Shown here piece by piece: positions 7,431 to 15,409 of a DNA stretch of 15,805 nt. Source of the stretch: Bacillota bacterium (GTDB taxonomy: Bacteria > Bacillota > Clostridia > Lachnospirales > Lachnospiraceae); assembly GCA_023415655.1 (NCBI GenBank), contig JAEZKD010000068.1:1-15805 (forward strand). Direction: 5' to 3'. A program made the position numbers and the translations under genes. Within the stretch, counting starts at the first letter, position 1. The number at the start of each line of letters is the position of its first letter. The notes under the pieces were generated by a model. The model searched no databases. It had not been told where the DNA came from and worked only from the letters and a program-made list of their open reading frames with translations.

Positions 7431-8585
7431 TTACTTACCTTCCTTTCCATTTGTACTTTCTTTATAAAGATAACATGATGCCTGATGCGTCTCACTAAAT
7501 TTTTGTAAGGATGGATAAGGTCCATTACAAGCTTCGTGAGCACGTTCACAGCGATCTTTAAAGTAGCAGTAGGAAGGCATATTAATTGGATTTGGAACCT
7601 GACCTGGAATACTATAAAGTCGGCTTGTTTTTTTATTTACCACTGGTTTACTCTTCATCAAGCCAACCGTATAAGGATGCTTTGGATGTAAAAATACTTC
7701 CTCTGCAGTACCCATCTCCACAATTCTACCTGCATACATTACTACTACAAAGTCTGCCATCTCAGCTACTACACCAAGATCATGAGTAATTAACATAATG
7801 CTTCCATTAATTTTTTCACGCACAGAACGCAATAATTCAAGAATCTGTGCTTGAATAGTAACATCAAGAGCAGTCGTTGGTTCATCTGCGATAATAAGCT
7901 TTGGATCACAGATGAGTGCCATAGCGATCATAACACGCTGTCTCATACCGCCAGACAACTCATGAGGATAATTGTTATAAACTCCCTCAGGACGAGCAAT
8001 ACCAACTAGCTTTAACATCTCAATCGAACGATTTTTCGCTTGTTCTTTGCTAGCACTTGGTTCATGTAGCATCGTTACTTCATCCAGCTGGTAACCTACT
8101 GTAAATACAGGATTTAAGCTAGTCATCGGCTCTTGGAAAATCATTGCAATCTCTTTACCACGAATACTACGCATAGCATCCACTGGCATCTTTGCAATAT
8201 CATAACATTTCTCCCCATTGTTATAGCGAATAGAGCCACTTACAATCTGCCCCTGAGGTGCTTGAACAAGCTGCATCAAAGAAAGACTTGTAACACTCTT
8301 ACCACAACCTGATTCCCCAACTACACCTACGGTTGAGTTGGCTGGAATACTGAAGGTTACACCGTTAACTGCTTTTACAGTACCTGCATCTGTGAAGAAA
8401 TAAGTATGTAAATCCTCAAATTCGATGATGTTATTCCTATCCTTCATTTCTGTTAGATAAGTGCTTTCATCTACTGATTTATGTTTTTTTGCTTCTAGTT
8501 CTTTTGTCGTTCTACGATTGTACTTTGCAATCTCACGCTCTTCTTTACGGGTAATATAATGCCCATTGTCTTTTTTATTTTTCAT
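7431..8585 (-). CDS. oppD: OppD1, oligopeptide ABC transporter ATPase with basic N-terminal extension
   Basis: First ATPase of importer 1. Walker A GESGCGKS (90-97), Q-loop IFQEPMTSLNP (Q151), signature LSGGMRQR (210-217), Walker B LIIADEP (230-236), D-loop TALD and H-loop His268 are intact. The C-terminal region carries Cys340, 346, 353 and 371 in the C-x5-C-x6-C-x17-C spacing of the oligo_HPY motif, a possible iron-sulfur site. The ABC domain begins near residue 53; before it lies a Lys/Arg/Glu-rich extension (KKDNGHYITRKEEREIAKYN...) not usual for OppD but also present in OppD2. This makes the protein 384 residues against about 330. The start is supported by GGAGG six bases before the ATG, overlapping the end of the oppC1 spacer. 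Confidence 0.96.
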   Translation of the reverse strand: MKNKKDNGHYITRKEEREIAKYNRRTTKELEAKKHKSVDESTYLTEMKDRNNIIEFEDLHTYFFTDAGTVKAVNGVTFSIPANSTVGVVGESGCGKSVTSLSLMQLVQAPQGQIVSGSIRYNNGEKCYDIAKMPVDAMRSIRGKEIAMIFQEPMTSLNPVFTVGYQLDEVTMLHEPSASKEQAKNRSIEMLKLVGIARPEGVYNNYPHELSGGMRQRVMIAMALICDPKLIIADEPTTALDVTIQAQILELLRSVREKINGSIMLITHDLGVVAEMADFVVVMYAGRIVEMGTAEEVFLHPKHPYTVGLMKSKPVVNKKTSRLYSIPGQVPNPINMPSYCYFKDRCERAHEACNGPYPSLQKFSETHQASCYLYKESTNGKEGK

Positions 8586-8596
8586 GGCATTCCTCC

Positions 8597-9643
8597 CTAT
8601 CGTTTCATCTTTGGATCTATTGCATCACGTAGGCCATCTCCAATAAAGTTAAATGCCAAAACAGCAAGTACAATTAAGATACCAGGTGCTACCCAAAGAT
8701 TTGGATAATACTGTAAAATACTCTGTCCCTTGGAAGGATCAGCTGCAGAAATCATAGTTCCCCATGCTGCCTTTGGTATCTGAACACCAAGACCAAGATA
8801 GGACAATGTGGATTCATAAAGGATAACTCCACCTAAGCCAAGTGTCATCTGAACAATGAGCTGTGGCATAACATTTGGTACTAAGTGGCGGAAAATCTTA
8901 GCTTTTGCTGAGATTCCAGTTGCTTCTGCTGCAACCATATATTCTTGTTCTCTTAACGACAGAATCTGACCGCGAACAAGTCGAGCCGTTCCTGCCCATC
9001 CGATTAAGGTTAAGAATCCCATCAAGATATAGATACGTGCTTCAATTGGTATCGTACTTGTTGGTATTGCTTTTAATACCGAGGATAGCACAAGTAATAC
9101 TGGTAATGTTGGAATACAATTTAGAATATCAACTATTCTCATGATAACCATATCGATGTTTTTTCCAAAGTAACCTGAGATACCACCAAAGATGATACCA
9201 AGAAAGGTTTCTATAAATACAACTAGAAAACTAATGGTAAGAGAGATTCGTCCACCATACATCAAACGTACTAAGACATCCATACCATTCGCATCAGTAC
9301 CTAGCCAGTGGTCTTTACTTGGCTTTGAAAGGTAATTATTCACACCCACAGATACGTCATAAAGCATATAGTTTTCACCATCTGCACCTATATAACTTTC
9401 TGAAGTAGAAACTTTTACTTCCGTCGGTATTGAAAAAATGTCTTGCTCCCCATACGGCACAAATAATGGTCCAACATAGCTAAATAAAAATAATAAAATA
9501 ATAATAACTAAACCAACAACAGATAATTTACTTCTAAAAAAACGTTTAATAACAAGTCTTGTTGGCGACAATGCACGTACACTGTCACTCAGGCTTACGT
9601 GTTCTACTTCGGCTGCCTGAACCTTGCTTTCTTCTTCACTCAT
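8597..9643 (-). CDS. oppC: OppC1, oligopeptide ABC permease
   Basis: Channel subunit of importer 1, 348 residues, close to normal OppC length. Acidic cytoplasmic N-terminus, helix 1 at about 41-62, a short extracytoplasmic linker (64-110), then the core starting HWLGTDANGMDVLVR (112-126) with five further helices. The EAA loop EYMVAAEATGIS ... FRHLVPN lies at 234-257, and the C-terminus is GDGLRDAIDPKMKR. It matches OppC2 throughout the core, but its linker is about 47 residues where OppC2 has about 285. The ATG lies 12 bases after oppB1, with AGGAGG overlapping the oppB1 stop. The next gene, oppD1, begins 11 bases on, so the block is tightly coupled. Confidence 0.96.
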   Translation of the reverse strand: MSEEESKVQAAEVEHVSLSDSVRALSPTRLVIKRFFRSKLSVVGLVIIILLFLFSYVGPLFVPYGEQDIFSIPTEVKVSTSESYIGADGENYMLYDVSVGVNNYLSKPSKDHWLGTDANGMDVLVRLMYGGRISLTISFLVVFIETFLGIIFGGISGYFGKNIDMVIMRIVDILNCIPTLPVLLVLSSVLKAIPTSTIPIEARIYILMGFLTLIGWAGTARLVRGQILSLREQEYMVAAEATGISAKAKIFRHLVPNVMPQLIVQMTLGLGGVILYESTLSYLGLGVQIPKAAWGTMISAADPSKGQSILQYYPNLWVAPGILIVLAVLAFNFIGDGLRDAIDPKMKR

Positions 9644-9655
9644 GATCAGACCTCC

Positions 9656-10645
9656 TTATTGTAATTTCACACGTGGATCCACAATAGCATACGAGATATC
9701 AGCTAAGATGGTTCCAAGTACAGTTAAGATAGCTAAAAACATCATATATCCCATAACGAATGGAATATCACCCTGTAGCATTGCCTTATAGGAGGTAGAT
9801 CCAATACCAGGGATTGCAAATACAGTTTCTGTAATCATTGCTCCACCAAATAAGCCTGGAAGACTACCACCCAACATTGTTACTATTGGAATTAATGTAT
9901 TTCGAAATGCATGTTTATATATAACCACTTTCTCAGATAAGCCTTTTGCCCGAGCTGTGCGGATGTAGTCAGAGTTTAATACTTCCAACATATTCGTTCT
10001 TGTATAACGCATCAAACTACCAATGGACAGAATAACTAACGTAACCATCGGCAAAACGAGATGATGTAAATAATCAAGAATTCTTTGCGGTCCACTCAAG
10101 ATCCTCGTAGCATCCGATAAACCTTGTAATGGGAACCAACCAAGTTGGATAGAGAATACACGCATTAGTAACGCTGCAAGGAAGAAAGTAGGGAGCGATA
10201 TTCCCATCATCGCAAGTACCGTTACCGTATAATCAACGGCTCCGTATTGTTTGGTTGCAGCTATGATACCTAGCGGAATTGAAATTAATACATTAAGAAT
10301 CAGACCAACAAAGGAAATTCCAAAGGAAATCCACATATATTTGCTGATTACTTGTTGAACTGGACGTCCATATACAAAGGAGATTCCTAAATCTCCACGG
10401 ACTGCTTTCGAAAGCCATTGTCCATAACTTTTAATAATACCACCAAAGGAACTATCGCCAATACCATATAGTTCTTTCATTCGCTGTACATCTTCTTCTG
10501 TTAGTTGTCCTTGAGCTACTTGGGCAGATGTATGCTGATCAATAAAGTCTGCTGGCATCATACGTACTATAAAGTATATCAGAATTGACACACCAAATAG
10601 AATGAGTACAGAGATTGCCAATCTTTTCACTATATATTTGAACAT
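9656..10645 (-). CDS. oppB: OppB1, oligopeptide ABC permease
   Basis: Partner permease of OppC1, 329 residues. Seen: basic start MFKYIVKRLAIS followed by helix 1, the long outer loop with YGIGDSSFGGIIKSYGQWL and GDLGISF, five more hydrophobic segments, and the EAA region DYIRTARAKGLSE with HAFRNTLIP (about 226-253). The C-terminus is VDPRVKLQ. The frame extends five codons upstream to a TTG, but the bases there give GGGG, a ribosome site seven bases before the ATG at 10645, so the shorter start is chosen. It is separated from oppA1 by a hairpin-bearing spacer (10664-10692), as in operon 2. Confidence 0.95.
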   Translation of the reverse strand: MFKYIVKRLAISVLILFGVSILIYFIVRMMPADFIDQHTSAQVAQGQLTEEDVQRMKELYGIGDSSFGGIIKSYGQWLSKAVRGDLGISFVYGRPVQQVISKYMWISFGISFVGLILNVLISIPLGIIAATKQYGAVDYTVTVLAMMGISLPTFFLAALLMRVFSIQLGWFPLQGLSDATRILSGPQRILDYLHHLVLPMVTLVILSIGSLMRYTRTNMLEVLNSDYIRTARAKGLSEKVVIYKHAFRNTLIPIVTMLGGSLPGLFGGAMITETVFAIPGIGSTSYKAMLQGDIPFVMGYMMFLAILTVLGTILADISYAIVDPRVKLQ

Positions 10646-10663
10646 GTTTTTACCCCACAATAT

Positions 10664-10692
10664 CGGAAAGGGAGCATAATTCTCCCCTTCCG
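10664..10692 (-). terminator. hairpin between oppA1 and oppB1, without U-run
   Basis: Inverted repeat 10664-10674 with 10682-10692 (minus-strand arms CGGAAGGGGAG and CTCCCTTTCCG, one G-U pair) around a seven-base loop. There is no U-run, so it is more likely an mRNA 3'-end stabiliser or processing barrier that protects the oppA1 message than a true terminator. It occupies the same place as the hairpin at 3500-3530 in operon 2. Confidence 0.6.
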
Positions 10693-10722
10693 TCTTTCAT
10701 ATTTGATGTTTCTATTATACTT

Positions 10723-13197
10723 TTATTTGCTTACTAAGCTTACATCCCAAAGTGAAGCTAATGGTCCCTTGTATGGTGTGATCTGATCAGCTGGTGTTAA
10801 GGATGTCGCATCAATTACGGCCTTGTCAAATACATACATGTTCTTTCTCTGGTAGGTAGGAAGCTCAACAGCAAGTTCCATAACCTTATCAAGAGCTTCT
10901 GTATAAATTGGTTTTCTTTCGTCAACATTTAATGTTGTACGTCCCTGAGTAATTAAATCATTCAAGCTTGTAAGAATTGCTTTTTCTTCATCAGAGCCAT
11001 TCTCAAATAACCAGTATAAACCAGTTGCTTTTGGTGAACCTGCTTGATTTACTGCAGGATCTGAATAGTATACCTGGAACATATCTGGATCGATTGTTGC
11101 CTGCCAAGCAGCAGCCCAAACAGTTGATTCACCTTCGCTTAACTTAGATAAAAGGTTTTGATCAACATCAATTATAACTTCAATACCAAGTTTACCAAGA
11201 ACTTCCTGAGCCTTTAAGAATACTTGACCTGCAGGGTGATCTTTTGCATCGGATGGAAGAACAAAGTTAAAGGAAGCTTTCTTGCCTTCTGGGTTTAATA
11301 AAGTTCCATCTGCCGCTTCAGTATAACCAGCTGCTAAGAAGAACTGTTTGGATGTTTCACCAGTTTCATCATATGGATACATTGCTGTAGCACCTTCTGG
11401 ATAAGCCCAGCTTACCTGGCTCATAGGACGATGAATAACAGCTGCTAAACCACCTGGATAGGAGTTTAAGGAAAGGGAAGTATCCATTGCGGACATAAGA
11501 GCTCTTCTAACATTTAAGTCAGGATATACCTGTGCATTGATACCGATATAACCATATCCTAAATTATCAACTAAGATATAATCTAAGTTAGAATATTTTG
11601 CATCAGAAGTAATCTGATTAATTGTAGTTGCACTTGCTTGTGGATCTGAGAAATGAACTTCTCCAGTTGCTACGGAGTCAAATTCAGAACCAGATTGAAT
11701 TGTCTTAAATCTTAAGTACTTAATCTTAGGTGTTCCAAGTAAGAAGTTATCATTAGCCTGAAGGTAAGTTATACCATTGCTAAAGAAACCGTCTGCAGTT
11801 GGAGTTTCTGAGTTATTAGCATCAGTAACCTTATAAGGACCTGCACCCATTGGTAAACCATTTAACTCTTTTACTTCAAGCATAAATTCTGCACTTGAGA
11901 AATCTACACCAAAGTAGTCTACACCATTTGCTTTGTCATGTCTTTCCTGTCCAGCATAATAGTGCATTGGAGCAACTTCAAATGTAAAGTTCCAAATTGC
12001 CTTTGGATCTACACCATTTAAAACAACTGTAATTGTTTCACGTTCTACACCATCGGAGCACACTTCTTTTCCTTTAGTGATACCGCTAACGCTCTTTACA
12101 GTACCCTTGTTTGCTTCAAGATATGCAGATTTTTCCTGAGCAGTAAAGTAAGCGTATGCATCTGCTACTGTTGTATAGCCAAAAGCTTCGTCAAACTCAG
12201 CTGGTGTAATTGTTTCTTTAATTGCCTTCATAGAAGCTGCGATATAATCCTCAGATGTATAAGTTGACATCTGATCTGCAGATAAACCTGTAGAAGCATC
12301 AATTGTGTAAGCACCATCTTTATAGGAAATTAAATCTTTCCCAATACTAGCTGCTGTATAGAATAAAATAATAGTATCCTGAGCAGTAGTAAGGAAATCT
12401 TCTGGACCTTCCATACCCAAATCTCCTGGTACATAACTATAAGCAACCAATGAATTATAATCTGATCTCACTGCGTCTTCTACTAAGGACCATACCTTAT
12501 CAAGTACAGCAGCATCACCAGTACCAGCTAAAGCATCATCTACTTTTTTAGTAGCTGTAGCTGTGAACTCTGCAAGCTTTGCATCGGCACTACTTTCATC
12601 AAGAATCTGTGTCTGGTAAGCCTTTAAGCCCTTGATATCCATGGAGTATAATGTGGAAGAACCATCATAAGCAGGATCAAGATACATATATAAGTTAAAT
12701 AATACATCATCTGCAGTCATCACATGACCATCACTAAACTGAATACCGTTCTTAAGATAGAACTTATATGTACTTTCTGTCTGGTCAGCATTGGTTGTCA
12801 TCTCAAAGTCCCAAGCTGCAGTTGGCTCATTAATGCCAGCTACTGGCTCTGCTAACTCATTATTAGAAATAAGTGTAATCTGTGTTTTCTCAAATACAGA
12901 ACGATCAGGTACACTAGTACTAAAGAATGGGGAAAACTTACCATCCATAGTTAAGGAGCTAATTACTAATGGTGTTGTTGCATTTACATCACTACGAGCT
13001 ACGGATGCGTCTCTTCTATCTGCTGGAACGTCAGCAGCTACAGGTTCTGCAGTAGGCTCAGTGGTTGGAGTTTCCGTTACTGCTTCAGTTGGTGCTACCG
13101 TCGTTGCTGGATCTTTGTCAGTTTTCTTGCTACACGCAATTGCAAAAACCATGCTGAACGAAAGAAGCATTGCTATTACTTTCTTTGTTTTTCTCAT
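10723..13197 (-). CDS. oppA: OppA1, extracellular oligopeptide-binding lipoprotein (SBP_bac_5 family)
   Basis: Substrate-binding subunit of importer 1. The signal peptide (MRKTKKVIAMLLSFSMVF) ends in AIAC (Cys22), with Ala at -3, a weaker but acceptable lipobox. A Thr/Pro/Glu/Ala-rich linker to about residue 62 keeps the binding domain off the membrane. SBP_bac_5 landmarks (numbered from this start): PLVISSLTMDGKFSPFF (76-92), QFSDGHVMTADDVLFNLY (153-170), GAGPYKVTD, DNLGYGYIGIN, WAAAWQATIDPDMFQVYYS and ELPTYQRKNMY near the end. It is 824 residues, well above family norm. An extra block at about 196-366, rich in Ala, Thr and Asp, sits where OppA2 also has one, before VAPMHYYAG. An ATG two codons upstream abuts GGAGG with no spacing, so the ATG six bases after GGAGG is chosen. 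It follows the 404-residue lipoprotein by 58 bases. Confidence 0.92.
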   Translation of the reverse strand: MRKTKKVIAMLLSFSMVFAIACSKKTDKDPATTVAPTEAVTETPTTEPTAEPVAADVPADRRDASVARSDVNATTPLVISSLTMDGKFSPFFSTSVPDRSVFEKTQITLISNNELAEPVAGINEPTAAWDFEMTTNADQTESTYKFYLKNGIQFSDGHVMTADDVLFNLYMYLDPAYDGSSTLYSMDIKGLKAYQTQILDESSADAKLAEFTATATKKVDDALAGTGDAAVLDKVWSLVEDAVRSDYNSLVAYSYVPGDLGMEGPEDFLTTAQDTIILFYTAASIGKDLISYKDGAYTIDASTGLSADQMSTYTSEDYIAASMKAIKETITPAEFDEAFGYTTVADAYAYFTAQEKSAYLEANKGTVKSVSGITKGKEVCSDGVERETITVVLNGVDPKAIWNFTFEVAPMHYYAGQERHDKANGVDYFGVDFSSAEFMLEVKELNGLPMGAGPYKVTDANNSETPTADGFFSNGITYLQANDNFLLGTPKIKYLRFKTIQSGSEFDSVATGEVHFSDPQASATTINQITSDAKYSNLDYILVDNLGYGYIGINAQVYPDLNVRRALMSAMDTSLSLNSYPGGLAAVIHRPMSQVSWAYPEGATAMYPYDETGETSKQFFLAAGYTEAADGTLLNPEGKKASFNFVLPSDAKDHPAGQVFLKAQEVLGKLGIEVIIDVDQNLLSKLSEGESTVWAAAWQATIDPDMFQVYYSDPAVNQAGSPKATGLYWLFENGSDEEKAILTSLNDLITQGRTTLNVDERKPIYTEALDKVMELAVELPTYQRKNMYVFDKAVIDATSLTPADQITPYKGPLASLWDVSLVSK

Positions 13198-13222
13198 ATT
13201 CATCCTCCATTTTTCTAGATTA

Positions 13223-13246
13223 TAATTATGCCTTATGGCTTAATTA
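13223..13246 (-). repeat. hairpin between the lipoprotein gene and oppA1
   Basis: TAATTA-A-GCC-ATAA-GGC-A-TAATTA, a 10-position stem with one A-A mismatch and a four-base loop. No U-run follows, so transcription should continue into oppA1. It may be an mRNA processing or stability element that separates expression of the two lipoproteins. Its GC content is low and the role is uncertain. Confidence 0.45.
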
Positions 13247-13255
13247 TCAAACTCA

Positions 13256-14470
13256 TTAATCTTCGATGATTTGTAAACTACCCGAAGTTTTTATATTGCT
13301 CATCGTAAGTCCATTCACCGTAGTATCCGTGATCTTGGTAGAAGCATTCCCGGCTACGATTGCTGCTGCTACGATATCAGCTTTGCTTTCACCATCTGTT
13401 TCAATGACAATCTGGTCAAATCTACTGTTAGTGATTTTTGCGTTAGTTGCTCTTCCTGCTAAGGTACCAACGGCAAGCTTAACATTCGATGATTTATCAA
13501 TTGTAATTTTCGCATTCTCGATTGCTAGATTCATAATCTCTGCTTTATCTAAGGTTGCAAATAATCCAAAGGATTTTTCTTGTGCTTTCTTTGCTGCGAT
13601 TCCAGAAACTTTATTCTTCGCAATCACAGATAAATTCTTGATTGCATAACCATTCCCATCTAAAGTTCCTGTAAAACCTTCAATTGGAGTCCATGCAATA
13701 CCACTTAAGTCAAGATCACCTGCTAATACGTAAGTTCCTTCTGGATTCGACGTAATTGCTTTCAATTGATCTACCGTCTTAATGCGAGTGCCCTCACCTT
13801 CTTTGAACTTACAGTAGATATTAATGTAGGCAGTACCATCTTCTCGATAGCTAATGTTCTCTTCCGCAATTACTTGATCGAATTCAAATTTCACGGTACA
13901 TTCTGGATCTGCATAATAATCCATCAAAACATGGCCACTCTTCTTTGGTTCTGTCGACGTAGGTTTTTTTAATTCACTTCCTACATTGATGGTCCACTTT
14001 AAAAGACTTGGTCCGTCTGGATCCTGAGCATCCACAAAGTTAACACTTGGAGTTTCCTGCCATCTTGCATACAAGACAAGTTTTTTATCTGGAGATATTG
14101 TCTCGTTAATACGATCAGTTGAGAAATCCCATAAGTCATTATCATCAAACCGATAAACGGTACCGTTTACAGTCTCTTCTGCCGTATATTTCGTGTACCA
14201 GCCTACTAGCGTCTTATCTCCATTCTTAGGCGCCACCAACATACCTGAAGTTCCACTTGGCTGGTACAGTAAGGCATCCTCTGCAAAGTATACGACTCTC
14301 TTTGGCTCCTGATTGATATGACCACCCATAGTGTCAAAAGTTACTTCATATTCATAACCTTGTTCTACTGGATGCACAAACAGCGATTCAGTACCAACAC
14401 TACAGCCAGTAAACAACATGCTAGAAGCTAATACAGCCGTTACAAATAACCTTTTTTTTACATTATACAT
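13256..14470 (-). CDS. lipoprotein with InlB-type repeats and a GLUG-like region, first gene of Opp operon 1
   Basis: A 404-residue secreted, probably lipid-anchored surface protein. Signal peptide MYNVKKRLFVTAVLASS leads to the lipobox FTGC (Cys23). Residues 42-137 resemble a Listeria-Bacteroides (InlB B) repeat, opening YEVTFDTMGG and closing GWYTKYT ... LVLYARW. A more divergent second copy spans about 143-223 (GHVLMDYYADPECTVKFEF). From 229 on is a GLUG / beta-helix-like stretch: KTVDQLKAI, TYVLAGDLDLSG, FTGTLDGNGYAIKNLSV, FGLFATLDKAEIMNLAIENA. These modules are typical of surface adhesins; no catalytic motif is seen. The frame extends 17 codons further to a TTG, but GGGAGG (14476-14481) five bases before the ATG at 14470 and the signal peptide fix the start. 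It shares the promoter at 14568-14596 with oppA1 and may help capture or present substrate; that role is inferred. Confidence 0.88.
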   Translation of the reverse strand: MYNVKKRLFVTAVLASSMLFTGCSVGTESLFVHPVEQGYEYEVTFDTMGGHINQEPKRVVYFAEDALLYQPSGTSGMLVAPKNGDKTLVGWYTKYTAEETVNGTVYRFDDNDLWDFSTDRINETISPDKKLVLYARWQETPSVNFVDAQDPDGPSLLKWTINVGSELKKPTSTEPKKSGHVLMDYYADPECTVKFEFDQVIAEENISYREDGTAYINIYCKFKEGEGTRIKTVDQLKAITSNPEGTYVLAGDLDLSGIAWTPIEGFTGTLDGNGYAIKNLSVIAKNKVSGIAAKKAQEKSFGLFATLDKAEIMNLAIENAKITIDKSSNVKLAVGTLAGRATNAKITNSRFDQIVIETDGESKADIVAAAIVAGNASTKITDTTVNGLTMSNIKTSGSLQIIED

Positions 14471-14497
14471 AATAACCTCCCAGGTACATAAAAGCAC

Positions 14498-14537
14498 AAA
14501 AAGAGAAACATTCCTCAACATCGAGAAATAATCTCTT
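14498..14537 (-). promoter_or_regulatory. attenuator-like hairpin in the leader of Opp operon 1
   Basis: In the roughly 90-base leader, minus-strand AAGAGA (14537-14532) pairs with TCTCTT (14506-14501). Inside, ATTTCTC pairs with GAGGAAT (one G-U) around the loop GATGTT, with a small internal loop between the two stems. A run of five U (14502-14498), two of them paired, follows at once. This is the shape of a leader terminator. No leader peptide, T-box or named riboswitch was recognised. Confidence 0.4.
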
Positions 14538-14567
14538 ATGCAAATACATTTGTATGTTTAGAGTAAA

Positions 14568-14596
14568 ATAATACCACGATTATTACAAAATGTCAA
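14568..14596 (-). promoter_or_regulatory. sigma-A promoter of Opp operon 1
   Basis: Minus-strand TTGACA (14596-14591), exactly 17 bases, then TATTAT (14573-14568). Both boxes are near consensus. The expected start is about 14561, giving a leader of about 90 bases before the lipoprotein gene. No other promoter of this quality was seen before oppF1, so the seven genes down to 6152 are probably one unit. Confidence 0.75.
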
Positions 14597-14750
14597 TAAT
14601 TCAATATTATGGTAGTAATAATTCCAGGTTATGTAAATTTCGTCAGTTTGAAAAAAGGTTTCGTCTATATTCGAGAATTTTTTGTGCATAATTCAGTCTA
14701 AGCTGATAAGTCGTCACTTAATTTTTAGTATATTTATCCAATTTACTATG

Positions 14751-14772
14751 CATTGTATACAATTATACAATG
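14751..14772. repeat. 22-base palindrome upstream of the Opp operon 1 promoter
   Basis: CATTGTATA, four bases, TATACAATG: perfect 9-bp arms. It lies between the terminator at 14793-14847 and the promoter, about 155 bases upstream of the -35, with no U-run. The TTGTATACAA-like core resembles operators of some GntR-family regulators, but the distance from the promoter makes direct repression doubtful. The region 14471-14852 otherwise holds the promoter, leader hairpin and terminator listed separately and a short inverted repeat at 14773-14787; no gene is seen there. Confidence 0.4.
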
Positions 14773-14792
14773 ACTTTTATTAAAAGTTTATT

Positions 14793-14847
14793 AAAAAAAA
14801 CTATTACAGTTTGTATCTATAGCAACCATAGTTACAAACCGTAATAG
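14793..14847 (-). terminator. intrinsic terminator of the 181-residue membrane protein gene
   Basis: A 15-bp stem (14801-14815 with 14833-14847, one G-U pair) continues inward after a one-base mismatch with CTAT/ATAG. On the minus strand it is followed by eight U (14800-14793). It begins six bases after the stop codon at 14853 and cleanly separates this gene from Opp operon 1. Confidence 0.92.
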
Positions 14848-14852
14848 CATTT

Positions 14853-15398
14853 TTATTTTTCTATGAGTTTTATTCTTTTTAGAAATTGTATGACAAGCTG
14901 CGTGAGTATACCAATCAATAGACAGCCAGCTAAAAACATATAATCTAGTATACTTACCACCTTTCGACTACCAGAAACAAAATATATAAGCTGTCCAATC
15001 ATTGTTGTGATTGATAAGATTACTAGACCAAGTCCTGATCTTTTTAAGCGTAGTATCGACTGTTCATACTCGATACGAGTCATTAACTCTTTTGATCTCA
15101 CAAATTTGATTGCACCAAGCATCGTATAATAAATCGGTAAGAACATAAACACATAAGGCATAAGAACATAAAACTTTCTTGATGCTTCGTGATTTAACAT
15201 ACCAATCAAAAAAAAGACAATAGCCATAAGCACAGCATATACCAAATATATAATTTTAAGCTTTGTGACCTGATTTCTACTTGCATCGAAAGAATAATAG
15301 GTTCCTTTATAAACGATCGTCTTTTTCTTCCTAGTACCTAATAATCCTTCACTTTCCTGTACCTCATAGTCCTTATAATATCTTTCTTTACGTTTCAT
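14853..15398 (-). CDS. four-helix membrane protein of unknown function
   Basis: No family recognised. The 181-residue protein has a charged cytoplasmic N-terminus (MKRKERYYKDYEVQESEGLL, with GTRKKKTIVYKG following). Four predicted membrane helices lie at about 47-67, 75-97, 121-143 and 149-172, grouped as two hairpins separated by a charged loop (RSKELMTRIEYEQSILRLKRS). The C-terminus is short and basic. No catalytic or metal-binding motif stands out. Its start has GAGG followed by TACTAG and then the ATG. The gene is flanked by a 129-base spacer upstream, where long-range pairing of the leader is possible, and a strong terminator downstream, so it is probably monocistronic or follows the chemotaxis gene as a weak second cistron. 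A link to the Opp operons is not supported. Confidence 0.85.
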   Translation of the reverse strand: MKRKERYYKDYEVQESEGLLGTRKKKTIVYKGTYYSFDASRNQVTKLKIIYLVYAVLMAIVFFLIGMLNHEASRKFYVLMPYVFMFLPIYYTMLGAIKFVRSKELMTRIEYEQSILRLKRSGLGLVILSITTMIGQLIYFVSGSRKVVSILDYMFLAGCLLIGILTQLVIQFLKRIKLIEK

Positions 15399-15409
15399 CT
15401 AGTACCTCA

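Noticed and set aside
10716..10722. TATAAT just after the oppA1 stop as a promoter for oppB1
   Set aside because: No acceptable -35 box lies 16-18 bases upstream; probably chance in AT-rich sequence.
12791..13225. 144-codon plus-strand open frame opposite the start of oppA1
   Set aside because: It is the complement of the low-complexity linker and N-terminal region of a clearly real gene, with Val/Ser/Ala-rich composition expected of a shadow frame and no domain.
13266..13649. 127-codon plus-strand open frame opposite the 3' half of the lipoprotein gene
   Set aside because: Hydrophobic shadow of the repeat-rich GLUG-like region; no ribosome site or promoter seen and the minus frame has clear domain motifs.
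14471..14521. Upstream TTG start giving a 421-residue form of the lipoprotein
   Set aside because: It would put a second hydrophobic stretch before the signal peptide and would translate through the GGGAGG site that fits the ATG at 14470.
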